The notes: generated by a model from the letters alone, not told the origin. A DNA stretch of 64,000 bases from Streptomyces sp. NBC_01446 (GCF_026340095.1 NZ_JAPEPO010000004.1:1-64000), one strand, 5' to 3'; shown: positions 28,825 to 38,375, counted from the first letter of the stretch. Numbers and translations are program-made.

Positions 28825-29250
28825 ATGATGCCAGGCAAGCGGCATGCGGCTACTGACACTGAAACGGCACTTCACAAGCGGCGCCAGGAGCTCGAGGAGA
28901 TTGATCCGGCGTGGTGTCCGCAGTGGCCGGTGGACTGGCAGCGCTGTTTCCACCTGGCCTGGCTTCATGTGGCTGGCGGTGGGTCGCTTATGGCGGAGGC
29001 GGGTGCGGTTGTCGTGGCCGGGGACGACCTGGGCCGGTGGGCGCGCGAGCAGACGTAGCGCTGGGACGACTTGAGTGTGGCGCAGCAGTGGATGCTGAGT
29101 GAGGTGCTCGGGCTGCGGCCGGCCGCTGAGCCGGGTCAGCGGGCCGCTGAGCCTGTGCATCGGCGCAGTCGTGCTCAGAAGTGGGCGGCCAATCTTGAGG
29201 CAGCTCGGCAGTTCGCGGGGCGCGAGGGCCATTTGGAGGTGCCGAGGTCC
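28825..29250 (+). pseudogene. Helicase-associated-domain relic with amber codon
   Basis: A continuous frame reads two helicase-associated (HA) repeats characteristic of streptomycete plasmid and island helicases: WCPQWPVDWQRCFHLAWLHV with GDDLGRWAREQT, then RWDDLSVAQQWMLSEVLGL, QKWAANLEAARQFAGREGHL and EVPRSHVE. TAG at 29056-29058 stands where Gln is expected (EQT-Q-RWDDL), again a CAG-to-TAG change. The helicase core is missing on the 5' side and the sequence joins a reversed methyltransferase relic at about 29245. Confidence 0.65.
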
Positions 29251-29500
29251 CATGTCGAGATGGTGGACCGGGGTGCCGTCAGCCTGACGTACAGAGATCG
29301 TGGTGGGGCGCACGTCGTTCCCGGCCGGCTGGCCGTTGTGGAAGTGGCCGAGGGTGGAGAAGACGAACAGCCCGCCCGGCACCAGGGCATCGGCGACGGC
29401 GGGCAGCAGGATGTGCGGGTCGGTGAAGTCGACGGCCCCGAACACGGATTAGCAGATGTCGAACGCGACCGACAGCTGTTGATATCGTCGGCGGCCTTCG
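29245..29500 (-). pseudogene. Methyltransferase fragment joined to the helicase relic
   Basis: On the minus strand the fragment reads SVAFDIC, an in-frame TAA, then SVFGAVDFTDPHILLPAVA, DALVPGGLFVFSTLGHFHNG and RPTTISVRQADGTPVHHLD. These are motifs III and beyond of a SAM methyltransferase. Motif I is absent, and the 3' side ends at the HA-domain relic, so this is a deletion joint between two dead genes. Confidence 0.6.
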
Positions 29501-29602
29501 CGTGCAATGACGCGAAGGGACTGCAGTGAAGGAGAAGGACGCCTCCCCTGTCGTGCTGTCCGAGCGGCTACCCCAGGCAATCCTGACGTCACAGATTCTT
29601 CC

Positions 29603-29659
29603 GAAGTGGACCGCATCGTCAAGGATTTCCTGCAGAACACAACAGACGACCCCGAGTGA
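29603..29659 (+). pseudogene. Second copy of the small-gene tail found at 17452-17508
   Basis: The last 19 codons (EVDRIVKDFLQNTTDDPE plus TGA) match the 3' end of the IS3-flanking relic almost base for base, while the sequence upstream does not. It marks a past duplication or recombination joint inside the island. Confidence 0.6.
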
Positions 29660-30494
29660 AGGGCCGACGCCCACCGTGACGTGGGACAGCCCACCAAGCG
29701 GGCCGCCTCCACTCCCCCACTTCAAGAATCAACACATCCCAGAACGTTCCACTCCCTCACCTTCAAAACCAAGACGCCAACCCGCACCCATGCCTTCATA
29801 TCCCAGAACCGGCTGGCTGCAGCGCGGCGGGGGCCACGGCCCGGTGGAGGTCCGCCTCCTCGACGCAGCAGCGCAGGCCCAGTCCCACCGCCCGCAGCGC
29901 GCCCGGGCAGCGCACTGGGCCCTGCACCCTCTCTCCCGGCCCGCCCCGCGCGCTGCCGCTCGCCGCGCTCATCGTGGCTGTGCACACCCGCCCCGACGGA
30001 ACCGGCACAGCCAAGATGGATCTCCACCTGTGTGGACAGACGCCCCATCAACTCTCCGATCCACTCAACCAGCTGGCTGGTTCATGCCTGTTCGCCTCGG
30101 GGCGATGCGCGCCGCAGGAGACCGAGGTCGCGTGGCAACTGTTGCGCTCCGGCTGAGCCGCCGAGCATGCTCAGTGCCCACCAGGCTCGGCGCCTCAAGG
30201 CAGGGTCGAAGTATCACCCAAGCTGTGCATGAGGGTTGACTCGATGAGCGGATCCTCCCGCACTCCAGCGGGCCACAGGAGTTGCGCTTCCCTCGTCCCG
30301 CCAGGCGTCTGACTCCACGTCTCGGGCGGAAACAGCGTCGCGGCATGGCGCTCTCAGGGCTCCCGGGCCGCTCCGCGTCAGCCTGAGGTCCATCGGAGGG
30401 AGCCGCCCCCCGGCGTGGAGCATGGCACGGCCCTCGCATGGTCGCGTCGCAGAGCTGTCGGCCGGGGCTTTCGCGCACGCCCGGACGCCGGCTC
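29660..30494. other. Gene-free 0.8-kb stretch
   Basis: No reading frame with start context, family resemblance or consistent codon usage was found on either strand. It is probably debris between the relics and the small nuclease gene. Confidence 0.4.
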
Positions 30495-30971
30495 TTATGC
30501 CGCCAGGGCGGGTGAGGCTCCGAAGACCTCTTCGAAGGGATGCGCCCGGTGGGTGGCGACCAGGACCCAGGCCCCGCTGCGATGCGGCCGGGCGTGGGCG
30601 GCGTAGTTGTGGACTTCGGATGGCGTGAGGACTTTGAGATCGCCGAAGACGTAGTACAGGGGTGTCGGGAGGTGGGCGCCGGTGAAGAGCAGGCCCGCGC
30701 GCAGGGTGGCGGTGCTGATGGCGTACCGGTCGGTGTGGGTGCTGGGCATGCGGTCCTTGGCGTCGATGGTGACCACCTCGTCGCCGCGGGCGGCGATCAG
30801 GTCGGGGAAGTAGCGCAACGCCGACTCGGTGCGGGCCAGCGCCCGACGGATGGCGGGCGGGTAGACGCCCTGGCCGCAGCCGTGGACCGTCCATCCGTGG
30901 GCTCGCAGCGCCCGGGTGACGCGTTGTTCGTGGGCGTCGCCGATCGCTTTGCGGTCCTGCCAGTGCGTCAC
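30495..30971 (-). CDS. Small PD-(D/E)xK nuclease-like protein
   Basis: The product has 158 residues from GTG 30971 (TTG 30974 is adjacent), with GGAGGGG upstream. The core [20 protein letters not shown] gives the full PD...D-x-K active site. Before it is [20 protein letters not shown] (conserved Glu helix) and after it [22 protein letters not shown]. The layout resembles Holliday-junction-resolvase or restriction-like nucleases of actinobacterial plasmids and phages. It stands alone, divergent from the CGNR-like gene, with which it shares a 67-bp promoter region. Confidence 0.7.
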   Translation of the reverse strand: MTHWQDRKAIGDAHEQRVTRALRAHGWTVHGCGQGVYPPAIRRALARTESALRYFPDLIAARGDEVVTIDAKDRMPSTHTDRYAISTATLRAGLLFTGAHLPTPLYYVFGDLKVLTPSEVHNYAAHARPHRSGAWVLVATHRAHPFEEVFGASPALAA

Positions 30972-31038
30972 CAAGGTTGCCCCTCCGCAGAGTTCACGTT
31001 GCGTGATACGAACATTCCTCTTTTCGTGCTACTGCCTC

Positions 31039-31917
31039 ATGGCTATGATGCCCCGCATGGAGTCATACGTAGACCCACGCTTTCGTCCCACTCTGTGGCC
31101 CGGAACGCCCGTCCCCGCCCCCGAGTTGAGGCCCGTACCCAAGGCACGGGCGGAGGGCGGATGGATCGTCTGGTCCCCCCACGTTCCGTGGAAAGGCGAC
31201 ACGGTTGCGCTGCCGGAGGACTTCTACCTGCACGAGCTCATGGACGTCGACTCCGCCGACCTCGACGCGATCGCCCGCCTCATGCGCACGTACGGGCAGC
31301 TGGGCGGCGACGTCGCCTCGGGCGGCTGGGACGCCGAGTACTACGAGTACTATGCCGGGCTCGAGGAGCGACTCCACCCCGTGCACGAATCGTTCGCGTT
31401 GCACGGCGAGCTCGCCACGCTGTTCATCTCCGAGGCGCAGGAGGCCGTGGCCACCTGGGTCGCCCTGCGACGCGAGGGCGGTCTCGACGCACTCGTCGAC
31501 CAGGCGGTGTCCGAGGAGGAACTCGCCCTGTGGCGAGAGGACAACGCCGACCGGTCCGAGGTTTTCCCGCGCGACCTGGAGCATCTGCGCGAGGTGATGC
31601 TCGATGTACGGATCAGCGACCTCCGGAGCACTCTCAATGCCGCCCTGCAGCCGTTCAGCATCGGCATCGGCGACCTGGGCGACCGCTACCCCACCATCCT
31701 GTCGGTCGCCTTCCTGCAGCTGTACAACCACCTCGCCGAGGACGCCACGCTGCGCACCTGCGCCAACGAGACCTGCCGGCGCACCTTCGTCCGCCAGCGG
31801 GGACGCGCCGCCTACGGGCAGAACCGCACCAGCGGCATCAAGTACTGCACCCGCGAATGCGCCCGTGCCCAGGCCCAGCGTGAACACCGCCGTCGCCGCA
31901 AGCAGGCCGCTTCCTGA
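31039..31917 (+). CDS. CGNR-like zinc-finger protein
   Basis: About 292 residues; four in-frame ATG codons (31039, 31045, 31048, 31057) compete as start and none has a clear ribosome site. The body is a helical, acidic domain ([30 protein letters not shown]). The C-terminus has a treble-clef zinc site [13 protein letters not shown] ... [16 protein letters not shown], as in CGNR/ABATE-type putative stress regulators, ending in a basic tail. Probably DNA- or RNA-binding. Role in the island unknown. Confidence 0.65.
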   Translation: MAMMPRMESYVDPRFRPTLWPGTPVPAPELRPVPKARAEGGWIVWSPHVPWKGDTVALPEDFYLHELMDVDSADLDAIARLMRTYGQLGGDVASGGWDAEYYEYYAGLEERLHPVHESFALHGELATLFISEAQEAVATWVALRREGGLDALVDQAVSEEELALWREDNADRSEVFPRDLEHLREVMLDVRISDLRSTLNAALQPFSIGIGDLGDRYPTILSVAFLQLYNHLAEDATLRTCANETCRRTFVRQRGRAAYGQNRTSGIKYCTRECARAQAQREHRRRRKQAAS

Positions 31918-32075
31918 TCGTGCCGGTGCGCAACGACCCTATGGTGACGGCGCGTTGCAGGAGCACCCGGTGGCCCGCACAGCCGGAGGTACCGCGGCCG
32001 GCCGCTGGGCACCGGCCCCGTCGGCCACTTCCTGGCCCTCCCGGTCGGCCGTGATCCTGTGGTCTGATACGCGGC

Positions 32076-33143
32076 ATGTCGAAGCTGTGCGAGTCCGGTG
32101 ACGGGAAACCTGCGACCCGGATGGGCGGCACGAGGTGTCAGGCCTGCTACCGGTACCACCGCAAGCACGGAACCTTCGAGAGGGCTGGCTCGCGGCCCCC
32201 GATCAGTATCGAGGTCGTGCTCCAGAACGTGTCAGCCACCAAGTCGGGATGCCTGGTCTGGCAGGGGATAACGGACAAGGACGGCCGCCCGCTGTACTAC
32301 GACGGTGACCGCTACGCGGCGGGCGAGAATCCGCTCGTCTACGTTCAGCGATGGATGTTCGAGCGTTACTCCCGCAAGCCTCTCGCGGCGGGACAGACGG
32401 TCACACACGACTGCGAGAACAAGAAGCTGTGTGTCCATCACGCACACGCCGTTCTGTGGCGAGACTTGGGAAACGGGGCCTTCGTGAACCGTGGCGACGG
32501 CCAGAATGTCGGCGGCGCGGCCCCTGCCGCCCGGTGCGCGAACGGGCACGACTTCGACGACAACAACATCCCCTACGTGAATCCGACGTCCGGCGTGCGC
32601 AGTTGCCGGCGCTGCACGCGGGACTCGAAGCTGCGCGCACGCGGGATTGATCCGGAGTCGGTGCCCTATGTGCCGTATCGCAGAGGCAACACGCACTGCC
32701 GGACGGGTCACGAGTACGCCGTCTACGGTTTCAAGAACCGCGGAGAGGGGCGTGTCTGCAACGAGTGCGTCCGGATCAAGAGCGCGAAGGGCAATCTGAA
32801 GAAGGGCTACGGCCTGACGTTCAGGGACGTCGCCCGGATGCTGCAGGACCAGGACAACGCCTGTGCCACGTGTCTGACCGTCTTCACTGAGGCTGATCCC
32901 GACGACTTCCGGATGGGCGACGCCAATGTGGATCATTGTCACGTCCGCGGGCTCACCCGAGGACTGCTCTGCATGGACTGCAACATTGCGCTCGGCAAGG
33001 TCAAGGACAACCCGGAAACGCTCAGCAGAATGGTCAACTACCTGGGCAGGCAAGGGTTCATGCCCGCAACCTCAGGAGCCGGGTCGATGTCGGCAACGAC
33101 TGGGCCCGAAGCCCGCCAGGCTGAGGCATCCGCCGCCAGTTGA
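32076..33143 (+). CDS. Endonuclease VII-domain protein with extra zinc motifs
   Basis: The product has 355 residues. The N-terminus resembles HNH homing-type proteins (GCLVWQGITDKDGRPLYY, AGQTVTHDCENKKLCVHHAH). The middle contains CxxC-type zinc elements (CANGHDFDDNNIPY, SCRRCTRDSK, HCRTGHEYAVYG). Residues 280-340 are an endonuclease VII domain (CATCLTVF, ANVDHCHVRGLTRGLLCMDC, N-I-A-L-G-K). It is intact, unlike the related gene at 15027. Two EndoVII-type genes in one island suggest mobile-intron/HNH-like selfish genes or branched-DNA nucleases. Confidence 0.8.
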   Translation: MSKLCESGDGKPATRMGGTRCQACYRYHRKHGTFERAGSRPPISIEVVLQNVSATKSGCLVWQGITDKDGRPLYYDGDRYAAGENPLVYVQRWMFERYSRKPLAAGQTVTHDCENKKLCVHHAHAVLWRDLGNGAFVNRGDGQNVGGAAPAARCANGHDFDDNNIPYVNPTSGVRSCRRCTRDSKLRARGIDPESVPYVPYRRGNTHCRTGHEYAVYGFKNRGEGRVCNECVRIKSAKGNLKKGYGLTFRDVARMLQDQDNACATCLTVFTEADPDDFRMGDANVDHCHVRGLTRGLLCMDCNIALGKVKDNPETLSRMVNYLGRQGFMPATSGAGSMSATTGPEARQAEASAAS

Positions 33144-33197
33144 CGCGCCTTGTCACAGCTGGTGCGACTGGGCGCCCACAGTCTCGTGTGCCAGCGC

Positions 33198-33539
33198 TCA
33201 ACCGACGAGAGGCCGCATCCTCTGCCCTTGCCGGCGGACATCGTTCCGCTTGAGGACTGAGACGTGTCCGATGGCCATGCCCAGATCCGCCTGTGCCCAC
33301 TCAAGGGGTTGCATAATGCCTGCTTGCCGCCGCCCCGCGGCCGCACAGAGCAGGGCCACAGCTGCGTTACACGCGTAGAAGGCCGCTTCCACACGGGCCC
33401 CGCCCGGCGGGTCCAACGAGACGGCCGATCCGAGGCCAGGCACTCGCTCATCATGACCAGTCGGTCCTTCACCGATGAGTTCGCCGAGTGTGTACTGCAC
33501 TTCCCGAAGCTGGGTAATGACGTATTCGTACGAAGCCAT
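33198..33539 (-). CDS. Hypothetical 113-residue protein
   Basis: ATG 33539 has GAGGG about 9 bp upstream. The product MASYEYVITQLREVQYTLGE, with a hydrophobic helix FYACNAAVALLCAAAG and a basic tail (LKRNDVRRQGQRM), has balanced composition. No family recognised; it may be a plasmid-type small helical protein. Confidence 0.45.
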   Translation of the reverse strand: MASYEYVITQLREVQYTLGELIGEGPTGHDERVPGLGSAVSLDPPGGARVEAAFYACNAAVALLCAAAGRRQAGIMQPLEWAQADLGMAIGHVSVLKRNDVRRQGQRMRPLVG

Positions 33540-33760
33540 AACGTGCCCTCGTCTGCAGGAGAAAGCCCCTGGTCGGCTGATTCGTGGCCCATCGCATCTC
33601 CCTGGTCGGCGTCTTTCCATAGTGTTCCGGCCGTCAGGGCAGGGAGGCCGACCGAACGGAACTTCCCTCGTACGGGCCCCTATCGTGCTCAACTCGCCCG
33701 ATCCGCTGCCGACTCGACTTCTGAAGTGCTAGGACACATCGAGTGAGCCGGCGAGGCTAA
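33540..33760. other. Spacer up to the IS5-like element
   Basis: No gene supported. The stretch ends with TAA at 33758-33760, which is repeated right of the IS (35449-35451) and is the probable target duplication. Confidence 0.5.
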
Positions 33761-33902
33761 GAAGTGTCTCTTTTCCGCTCGCACGATCGTTCTTGGTCGA
33801 ACAGGGTTCTGGATCGGGTGAGTTGGCTGCGGTGCGTGCATGAAAGAAGGGCCTCCTGGTAGCACGCGGGTGTCGAGTCCGTAAGCGCCACAGGAGGCCC
33901 TG

Positions 33903-34860
33903 TTGTCGCAGTTGTACGCGGTCGTGTCTATGGAGTCCAGCTCGCCCACTCGGGAGTGTGACTGTCTCGCCCACAGGTTCGGGAACGCGGCCGACCACCC
34001 GGACCGCTCATCCCGCTACGACTCGGACATGAGTGATGCGGAGTGGGTCGTGGTGCGGACCGCGCTGCCGGTGCCGGCGTGGATGGACGGCCGGGGCAGC
34101 CGCCCGGAGGGCTACTGCCACCGCCAGCTGATCGATGCGATCCGCTACCTGGTCGACAACGGCGTCAAGTGGCGGAACATGCCGGCGGACTTCCGCGGAC
34201 TTCCCGCCCTGGAAGCGGGTCTACGCTTTCTTCCGCCGCCGGCGTGACCACGGCCTGGTCCGTGAGTTCCACGACCGTCTCCGCGAGCGCGTGAGGAAAA
34301 CGGAGGGCCGGGATGCCGAGCCGACGGCGGCCATCATCGATTCGCAGTCGGTGAAGGCCGACGCCACCGTCAAGAACGACTCACGCGGCTTCGACAGCGG
34401 GAAGAAAATCAACGGCCGTAAACGGCACGTGGTCACCGACTGCCTCGGCCTGGTCCTGACGGTGCTGGTGACGCCCGCCTCCACCACGGACCGCGACGCC
34501 GCCCGCACGATGCTGCCCCCTTTGCGGGAGACCTGCCGGAAACTGAAGCTGGTCTGGGCCGACGGCAGTTACACCGGCTACCTCGTCGACTGGGCCGCCC
34601 AGACACTCGACCTCGCCCTTCAGGTGGTCAAACGCAGTGACGACACCAGCGGCTTCACGGTCCTCCCACGCCGGTGGGTCATCGAACGCAGCTTCGCCTG
34701 GCTGATGCGCAGCCGCCGTCTGGCCCGCGATTACGAAGCACGGACGGACAGCAGCGAAGCCATGATTCTCTGGTCGATGACCATGATGATGAGCCGCCGC
34801 CTCGCCCGCCGCACCCCTACGCAGCAACAGCGTCCGCGGATCCTGACGCGGGCAGCGTGA
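33903..34860 (+). pseudogene. IS5-family transposase broken by a 10-bp duplication
   Basis: From TTG 33903 (AGGAGG upstream) the first frame has SDAEWVVVRTALPVPAWMDG, RQLIDAIRYLVDNGVKWRNM and PADF. A tandem duplication of GCGGACTTCC at 34185-34204 then shifts the frame. The second frame continues VYAFFRRRRDHGLVREFHDR, AAIIDSQSVKADATV (first Asp), GRKRHVVTDCLGLVL, LVWADGSYTGYLVDW (second Asp) and RRWVIERSFAWLMRSRRLAR (Glu) to the stop. Without the duplication it would be a full-length transposase. Confidence 0.88.
34185..34204. repeat. 10-bp tandem duplication in the transposase gene
   Basis: GCGGACTTCC occurs twice in direct succession (34185-34194, 34195-34204). Loss of one copy restores the reading frame. 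Confidence 0.9.
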
Positions 34861-35332
34861 AACGACCCGGCCTCTCCTCCACCAGCCAGCCCCGCTCCAC
34901 CAGCCGCTTCAGCTTCCCCCGAGCGCCCTCGACGCGGGAAGCAACGGAGCTGTCCCAGCCCAGGGCCACCGCCGTCTGCCGAGCGGTCAAACTGCCGTCG
35001 GCCTCACCGAGAACGGTCATGATCCGCCGATAGTCCGCACCGAGAACATCCACCGGCACCCCGTCCTCCTTGCGGGCCACCGTCCTGCGCGGCACCGCCA
35101 CCACCGGCTCCTCAACCCCGGCCCCGGCCGCCCCGCCGGACTCCATATCGACGCACGCGTCCTGCTCGTCCAGGGCTTCCAGATACTGTTCCAGGCCGAT
35201 CACCCGGTGGTTCAGCACCTCTTCGGCCTCCGCGAGAGCGGTCCGCACCCGCTCGAACTCGGCCCGCCGCTCCTCCACCCGCACGAGCGCGGACTTCTCA
35301 CGGCTCTCGAGCACGGCCCGCATCGACGGCAT
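34817..35332 (-). CDS. IS passenger: coiled-coil plus winged-helix-like protein
   Basis: The product has 171 residues from ATG 35332, chosen for GGAGG 9 bp upstream; starts at 35347/35350 are possible. The N-terminus is a coiled coil (ESREKSALVRVEERRAEFER, VRTALAEAEEVLNHRVIGLE). The C-terminus looks like a winged helix (DYRRIMTVLGEADGSLTARQ, TAVALGWDSSVASRVEGARG, LKRLVERGWLVEERPGRF). It converges on and overlaps the transposase gene end by about 40 nt and lies within the IS ends, so it moves with the element. Role could be transposition control. Confidence 0.7.
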   Translation of the reverse strand: MPSMRAVLESREKSALVRVEERRAEFERVRTALAEAEEVLNHRVIGLEQYLEALDEQDACVDMESGGAAGAGVEEPVVAVPRRTVARKEDGVPVDVLGADYRRIMTVLGEADGSLTARQTAVALGWDSSVASRVEGARGKLKRLVERGWLVEERPGRFTLPASGSADAVAA

Positions 35333-35473
35333 CGGCCACCTCCACATCACCCAGGACGAACATGACGGCCTCAGCCTGCCTGAAACACCCAGGGATCACG
35401 CCTGACCTGCGGAAACTCGCACATCAGATTCGGAAAAGAGACGGCTTCTAACGGGGATATACAAATTGTCCAG

Positions 35474-36278
35474 CCTGGTCGGCAGGGCCCGGCGTCGTGG
35501 TCAAAGGTCCACGACCGAGAGGGAGTCGGACGCGGCGTTCGCCACATAGGCCCGTCGGCCGTCCCGTGAGATGGTCACGCCGTGTGGAGCGCCGCCGACG
35601 GGGATCGGGGAGCCGATGACGGTCAGGCTGGCGGGATCGACCGTCAACAGCGTCTTCAGGGCGGGCATGGTGACCAGGAGACGGTGGCCGTCCGGTGACA
35701 CGGCGAGGCCGTTCGGGGTGCCCGGCAGCGCGATGCGGCCGGTGACGGTCAGCGTGTCGGAGTCCACCACCAGGACGGCGTCGGAACCGGCGTCGGCGAT
35801 GTAGACCCGTCCCCCGTCGGGAGCGGCCGCCACGGTGGCCGGGGCCAGGGCGTCGGTGATCGCCTCACCGACGACGGCACCGGTCCCGGTGTCGACGACC
35901 GACACGGTCCCGGACCCCGCGTCGGCCACATAGGCGCGCGTGCCGCTGGGCGCGACGGCGATCGCGGAGGGGGTGCCGCCGACCTCGACCGGTGGGTCCA
36001 GCACGGTCGACGTCGCGGTGTCCACGACGATGACGTGGCCGGTGGCCGAGTCGGCGACGTACAGCCGTTTCTCGTCGTGGCTCAACGCGATCGCCTGGGG
36101 ACGGCCGCCCACGGTGATCGGTGCCCCGGCGAGCGCCGTCGTGGTCATGTCGATCACAGACACCGTGCCGGAGCCGGAGTCGGCGACATAGGCGCGCCGA
36201 CCGTCCGTCGTGAGGGCCACCGCTACCGGCTTGCTGCCCACCCGCACCGGCGTCGGGGATATCTCGATCACCGAGAGG
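35474..36278. repeat. 805-bp direct repeat, copy 1
   Basis: Appears identical base for base to 38835-39639 (constant offset 3361). It covers the last ~259 codons of the first propeller gene plus 27 bp beyond its stop. Identity ends abruptly inside the gene at CCGAGAGG. Confidence 0.9.
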
Positions 36279-38113
36279 CTACCCAAACCGCTGTTGGCAA
36301 CGTAGAGGCGCCGCTGGTCCGGAGACAGTGCGACGCCCCTCGGGAGGGGCCCGACGGGAACCTTCGCGATCATGGTGCGGGTCGTGGTGTCGATGACGTT
36401 GACCACGCCTGAGTCCACCGCCGTGACGAACACCTGGCGTCCGTCATCAGCAAACGCCACCCCTCCCTCCCGGCCCCGGACCATGATCAACTCCCCGACC
36501 ACCGACCTGGTGTTCGTGTCAATGACCGAGACGCTGTCGGAGCCGCTGTTGATGACATAGACGGTCCGCCCGTCGGGGCTGACGGCCACGTCGTCCGGAT
36601 CCCGCCCCGGCGTGCCGATGATGGAGACTTGCAGACTGATCCCGTCGAGCACCGCGACGCCTTGCGAGTGGGTGTTGGCGATGTAGATCTGCCGGCCGTC
36701 CGGCGTCACGGCCACGCCCTTGGGACGGTCGCCCACGGCCACGGGGGCGCCGAGCACCGCGAGCGGGCTCGTGGTGATCACGAGTACCGTGCCCGCCGTG
36801 AAGTCGGTGACGAAGACCCGGGTGCCGTCGGGGCTCACCGCCACCCCCTGTGCGATCTGCGGTATGGGGAGGGTTCCGGTGACCTGGCGCATTCCCGTAT
36901 CGATCACCGAGAGGAGGCCGCCTCCGACGACGTACACGTGACGGCCGTCCCGGGCCATGGCCAGCGCGAACGCCCCCGGCACGGGGACGGTCCCGACGAC
37001 GCTCTCCCCCTGCGTGTCGACCACGCTCACCGTGCCTGCGTCGGAGTTCAGGACGTACGCCTGCTGTCCGTCCGGCGTCACGGCGACAGCTTGGGCGCCT
37101 GCACCGGTGGCGATCTGTTCGGGCTGGGTACGGACCACGGCGACTGTGTCCGACCCGGAGCAGGTGACGCAGACACGCCGCCCGTCGGGCGATACGGCCA
37201 CCGCCTCGGGGTGTGCGCCCACGGTCGCGGTGTGGGACAGGGTGGGAAAGGCCTGGAGGAATTTGTCCTCGCTTGCCGAGGCGTAACCGCGCTGGCCGTC
37301 CGGTGTCAGCGCCAGCCGGAGCGGGGCTCCCCGGAGCGCGATTCTCCGAAGCTCGGACAGGGAGGCTGTGTCGACGACGACGATCCCGCCCGCGAAGGCG
37401 TCGGCGACGTAGGCCCGACGACCATCCGGTGACACCAGGACGTCGGTGGGAAACCCGCCCATTGGGAGGGTCGCGGTCACCGTGCGGGAGGCGGCGTCGA
37501 TGACAGTGAGGGTGTTCGACTCCGGTCCGGCAGCGAAGACCATACGGCCGTCCGGTGATATGGCCACGCCCTGGATGCCACTGGCGACCGGGATCGGGGT
37601 GCCAACAACGGTGTCGGTCGCGGTGTCGATGACTGCGACGGCGCTCCCGAGCCCCACGTAGACGGGGCCGCCTGGCACTGGGGAGGCACCGACGGCGATG
37701 GTGCTGTCGTGGAAGGTGATCGTACGAATGACCGTATCTGCGGCGGTGTCGATCACGGACACCGCTTCGGCGGCCTGTGCGACATAGACCCGCCGACCGT
37801 CGGGGGTGACCGCGAGTTCGATGGGGCGTGCGCCGATGGCGACGGTGCGCACGAAGGCCTTGGCGGCGGTGTCGACGACGTGGACGGCGTTGGTCGTCGG
37901 GCTGGCGACGTACAGGCGTCGGCCGTCGGGGGTGAGTGCGACGACGTCGGCATCGCCGAGGGCTACCGTGCCCGTCACCCGGTTGTCGCCGGTGTCCAGG
38001 AAGACGAGGGTGCCATCGTCGAGTGAGATGTAGAGGGAACGACCGTCCGGAGAGATAGCCAGCGCGCCCGGTCTGTGGTCGAGGGCGACGACGGCGGGGA
38101 AGGTATCGATCAC
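35501..38113 (-). CDS. YVTN beta-propeller repeat protein A (21 blades)
   Basis: The product has 870 residues from GTG 38113 (GGACGA upstream). It consists entirely of about 41-residue YVTN repeats of the form AVSPDGRRVYV ... VSVIDTxTxxVVGTIPVG. I count 21 blades, enough for three seven-bladed propellers. No signal peptide, membrane helix or enzymatic domain is visible, so the protein is probably cytoplasmic or carried by a particle. It is followed downstream by the IS5-like element. The C-terminal third is identical to that of propeller B through the 805-bp repeat. YVTN propellers are binding scaffolds; here they sit next to a contractile tail-like locus, suggesting target or cargo recognition (inference). 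Confidence 0.85.
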   Translation of the reverse strand: MIDTFPAVVALDHRPGALAISPDGRSLYISLDDGTLVFLDTGDNRVTGTVALGDADVVALTPDGRRLYVASPTTNAVHVVDTAAKAFVRTVAIGARPIELAVTPDGRRVYVAQAAEAVSVIDTAADTVIRTITFHDSTIAVGASPVPGGPVYVGLGSAVAVIDTATDTVVGTPIPVASGIQGVAISPDGRMVFAAGPESNTLTVIDAASRTVTATLPMGGFPTDVLVSPDGRRAYVADAFAGGIVVVDTASLSELRRIALRGAPLRLALTPDGQRGYASASEDKFLQAFPTLSHTATVGAHPEAVAVSPDGRRVCVTCSGSDTVAVVRTQPEQIATGAGAQAVAVTPDGQQAYVLNSDAGTVSVVDTQGESVVGTVPVPGAFALAMARDGRHVYVVGGGLLSVIDTGMRQVTGTLPIPQIAQGVAVSPDGTRVFVTDFTAGTVLVITTSPLAVLGAPVAVGDRPKGVAVTPDGRQIYIANTHSQGVAVLDGISLQVSIIGTPGRDPDDVAVSPDGRTVYVINSGSDSVSVIDTNTRSVVGELIMVRGREGGVAFADDGRQVFVTAVDSGVVNVIDTTTRTMIAKVPVGPLPRGVALSPDQRRLYVANSGLGSLSVIEISPTPVRVGSKPVAVALTTDGRRAYVADSGSGTVSVIDMTTTALAGAPITVGGRPQAIALSHDEKRLYVADSATGHVIVVDTATSTVLDPPVEVGGTPSAIAVAPSGTRAYVADAGSGTVSVVDTGTGAVVGEAITDALAPATVAAAPDGGRVYIADAGSDAVLVVDSDTLTVTGRIALPGTPNGLAVSPDGHRLLVTMPALKTLLTVDPASLTVIGSPIPVGGAPHGVTISRDGRRAYVANAASDSLSVVDL

Positions 38114-38188
38114 TCGTCCAGCATGGGCGCGGTCAGGGACGCCCGCAATCGGGACGGAACCCCCTCACGGACCGCATACCGACGGCGT

Positions 38189-38345
38189 TCAGCAATCGAA
38201 CGTGGCCAGGCTGTTACAGGCCACGTTGGTGACCCAGGCGCGACGGCCGTCGGCGGAGACAGTGACCCCGTGCGGCACGCTCCTGACCGGGGTGGGGTCC
38301 CCCCAGGAGGCTCAGTGTGGCGGTGTCGGCCTGGGCCAGGGACCC
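38189..38345 (-). pseudogene. C-terminal relic of another propeller gene
   Basis: The minus strand reads SVPHGVTVSADGRRAWVTN and VACNSLATFDC before TGA 38191-38189, the last blade of a YVTN propeller. A G-run near 38300 shifts the frame upstream of it (ADTATLSLLGG). The rest of that gene is gone. It lies 75 bp upstream of propeller A. Confidence 0.65.
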
Positions 38346-38375
38346 GGCTGCGGGCAGTCGGCCGCGACGCGCACA

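Larger units (their letters stand above)
33761..35448 (+). mobile_element. IS5-like element of 1.69 kb with a passenger gene
   Basis: The ends are imperfect inverted repeats: GAAGTGTCTCTTTTCCG on the left and, read inward from the right, GAAGCCGTCTCTTTTCCG. They are flanked by TAA on both sides. Inside are a frameshifted DDE transposase on the plus strand and a converging intact winged-helix-like gene on the minus strand. The element is roughly 0.7 kb longer than simple IS5-type elements because of the passenger. Confidence 0.75.

Noticed and set aside
31039-31917. AAA+ ATPase of the contractile system located upstream
   Set aside because: No Walker motifs in this or any nearby gene; the only P-loop proteins in the window are the STAND protein and IstB.
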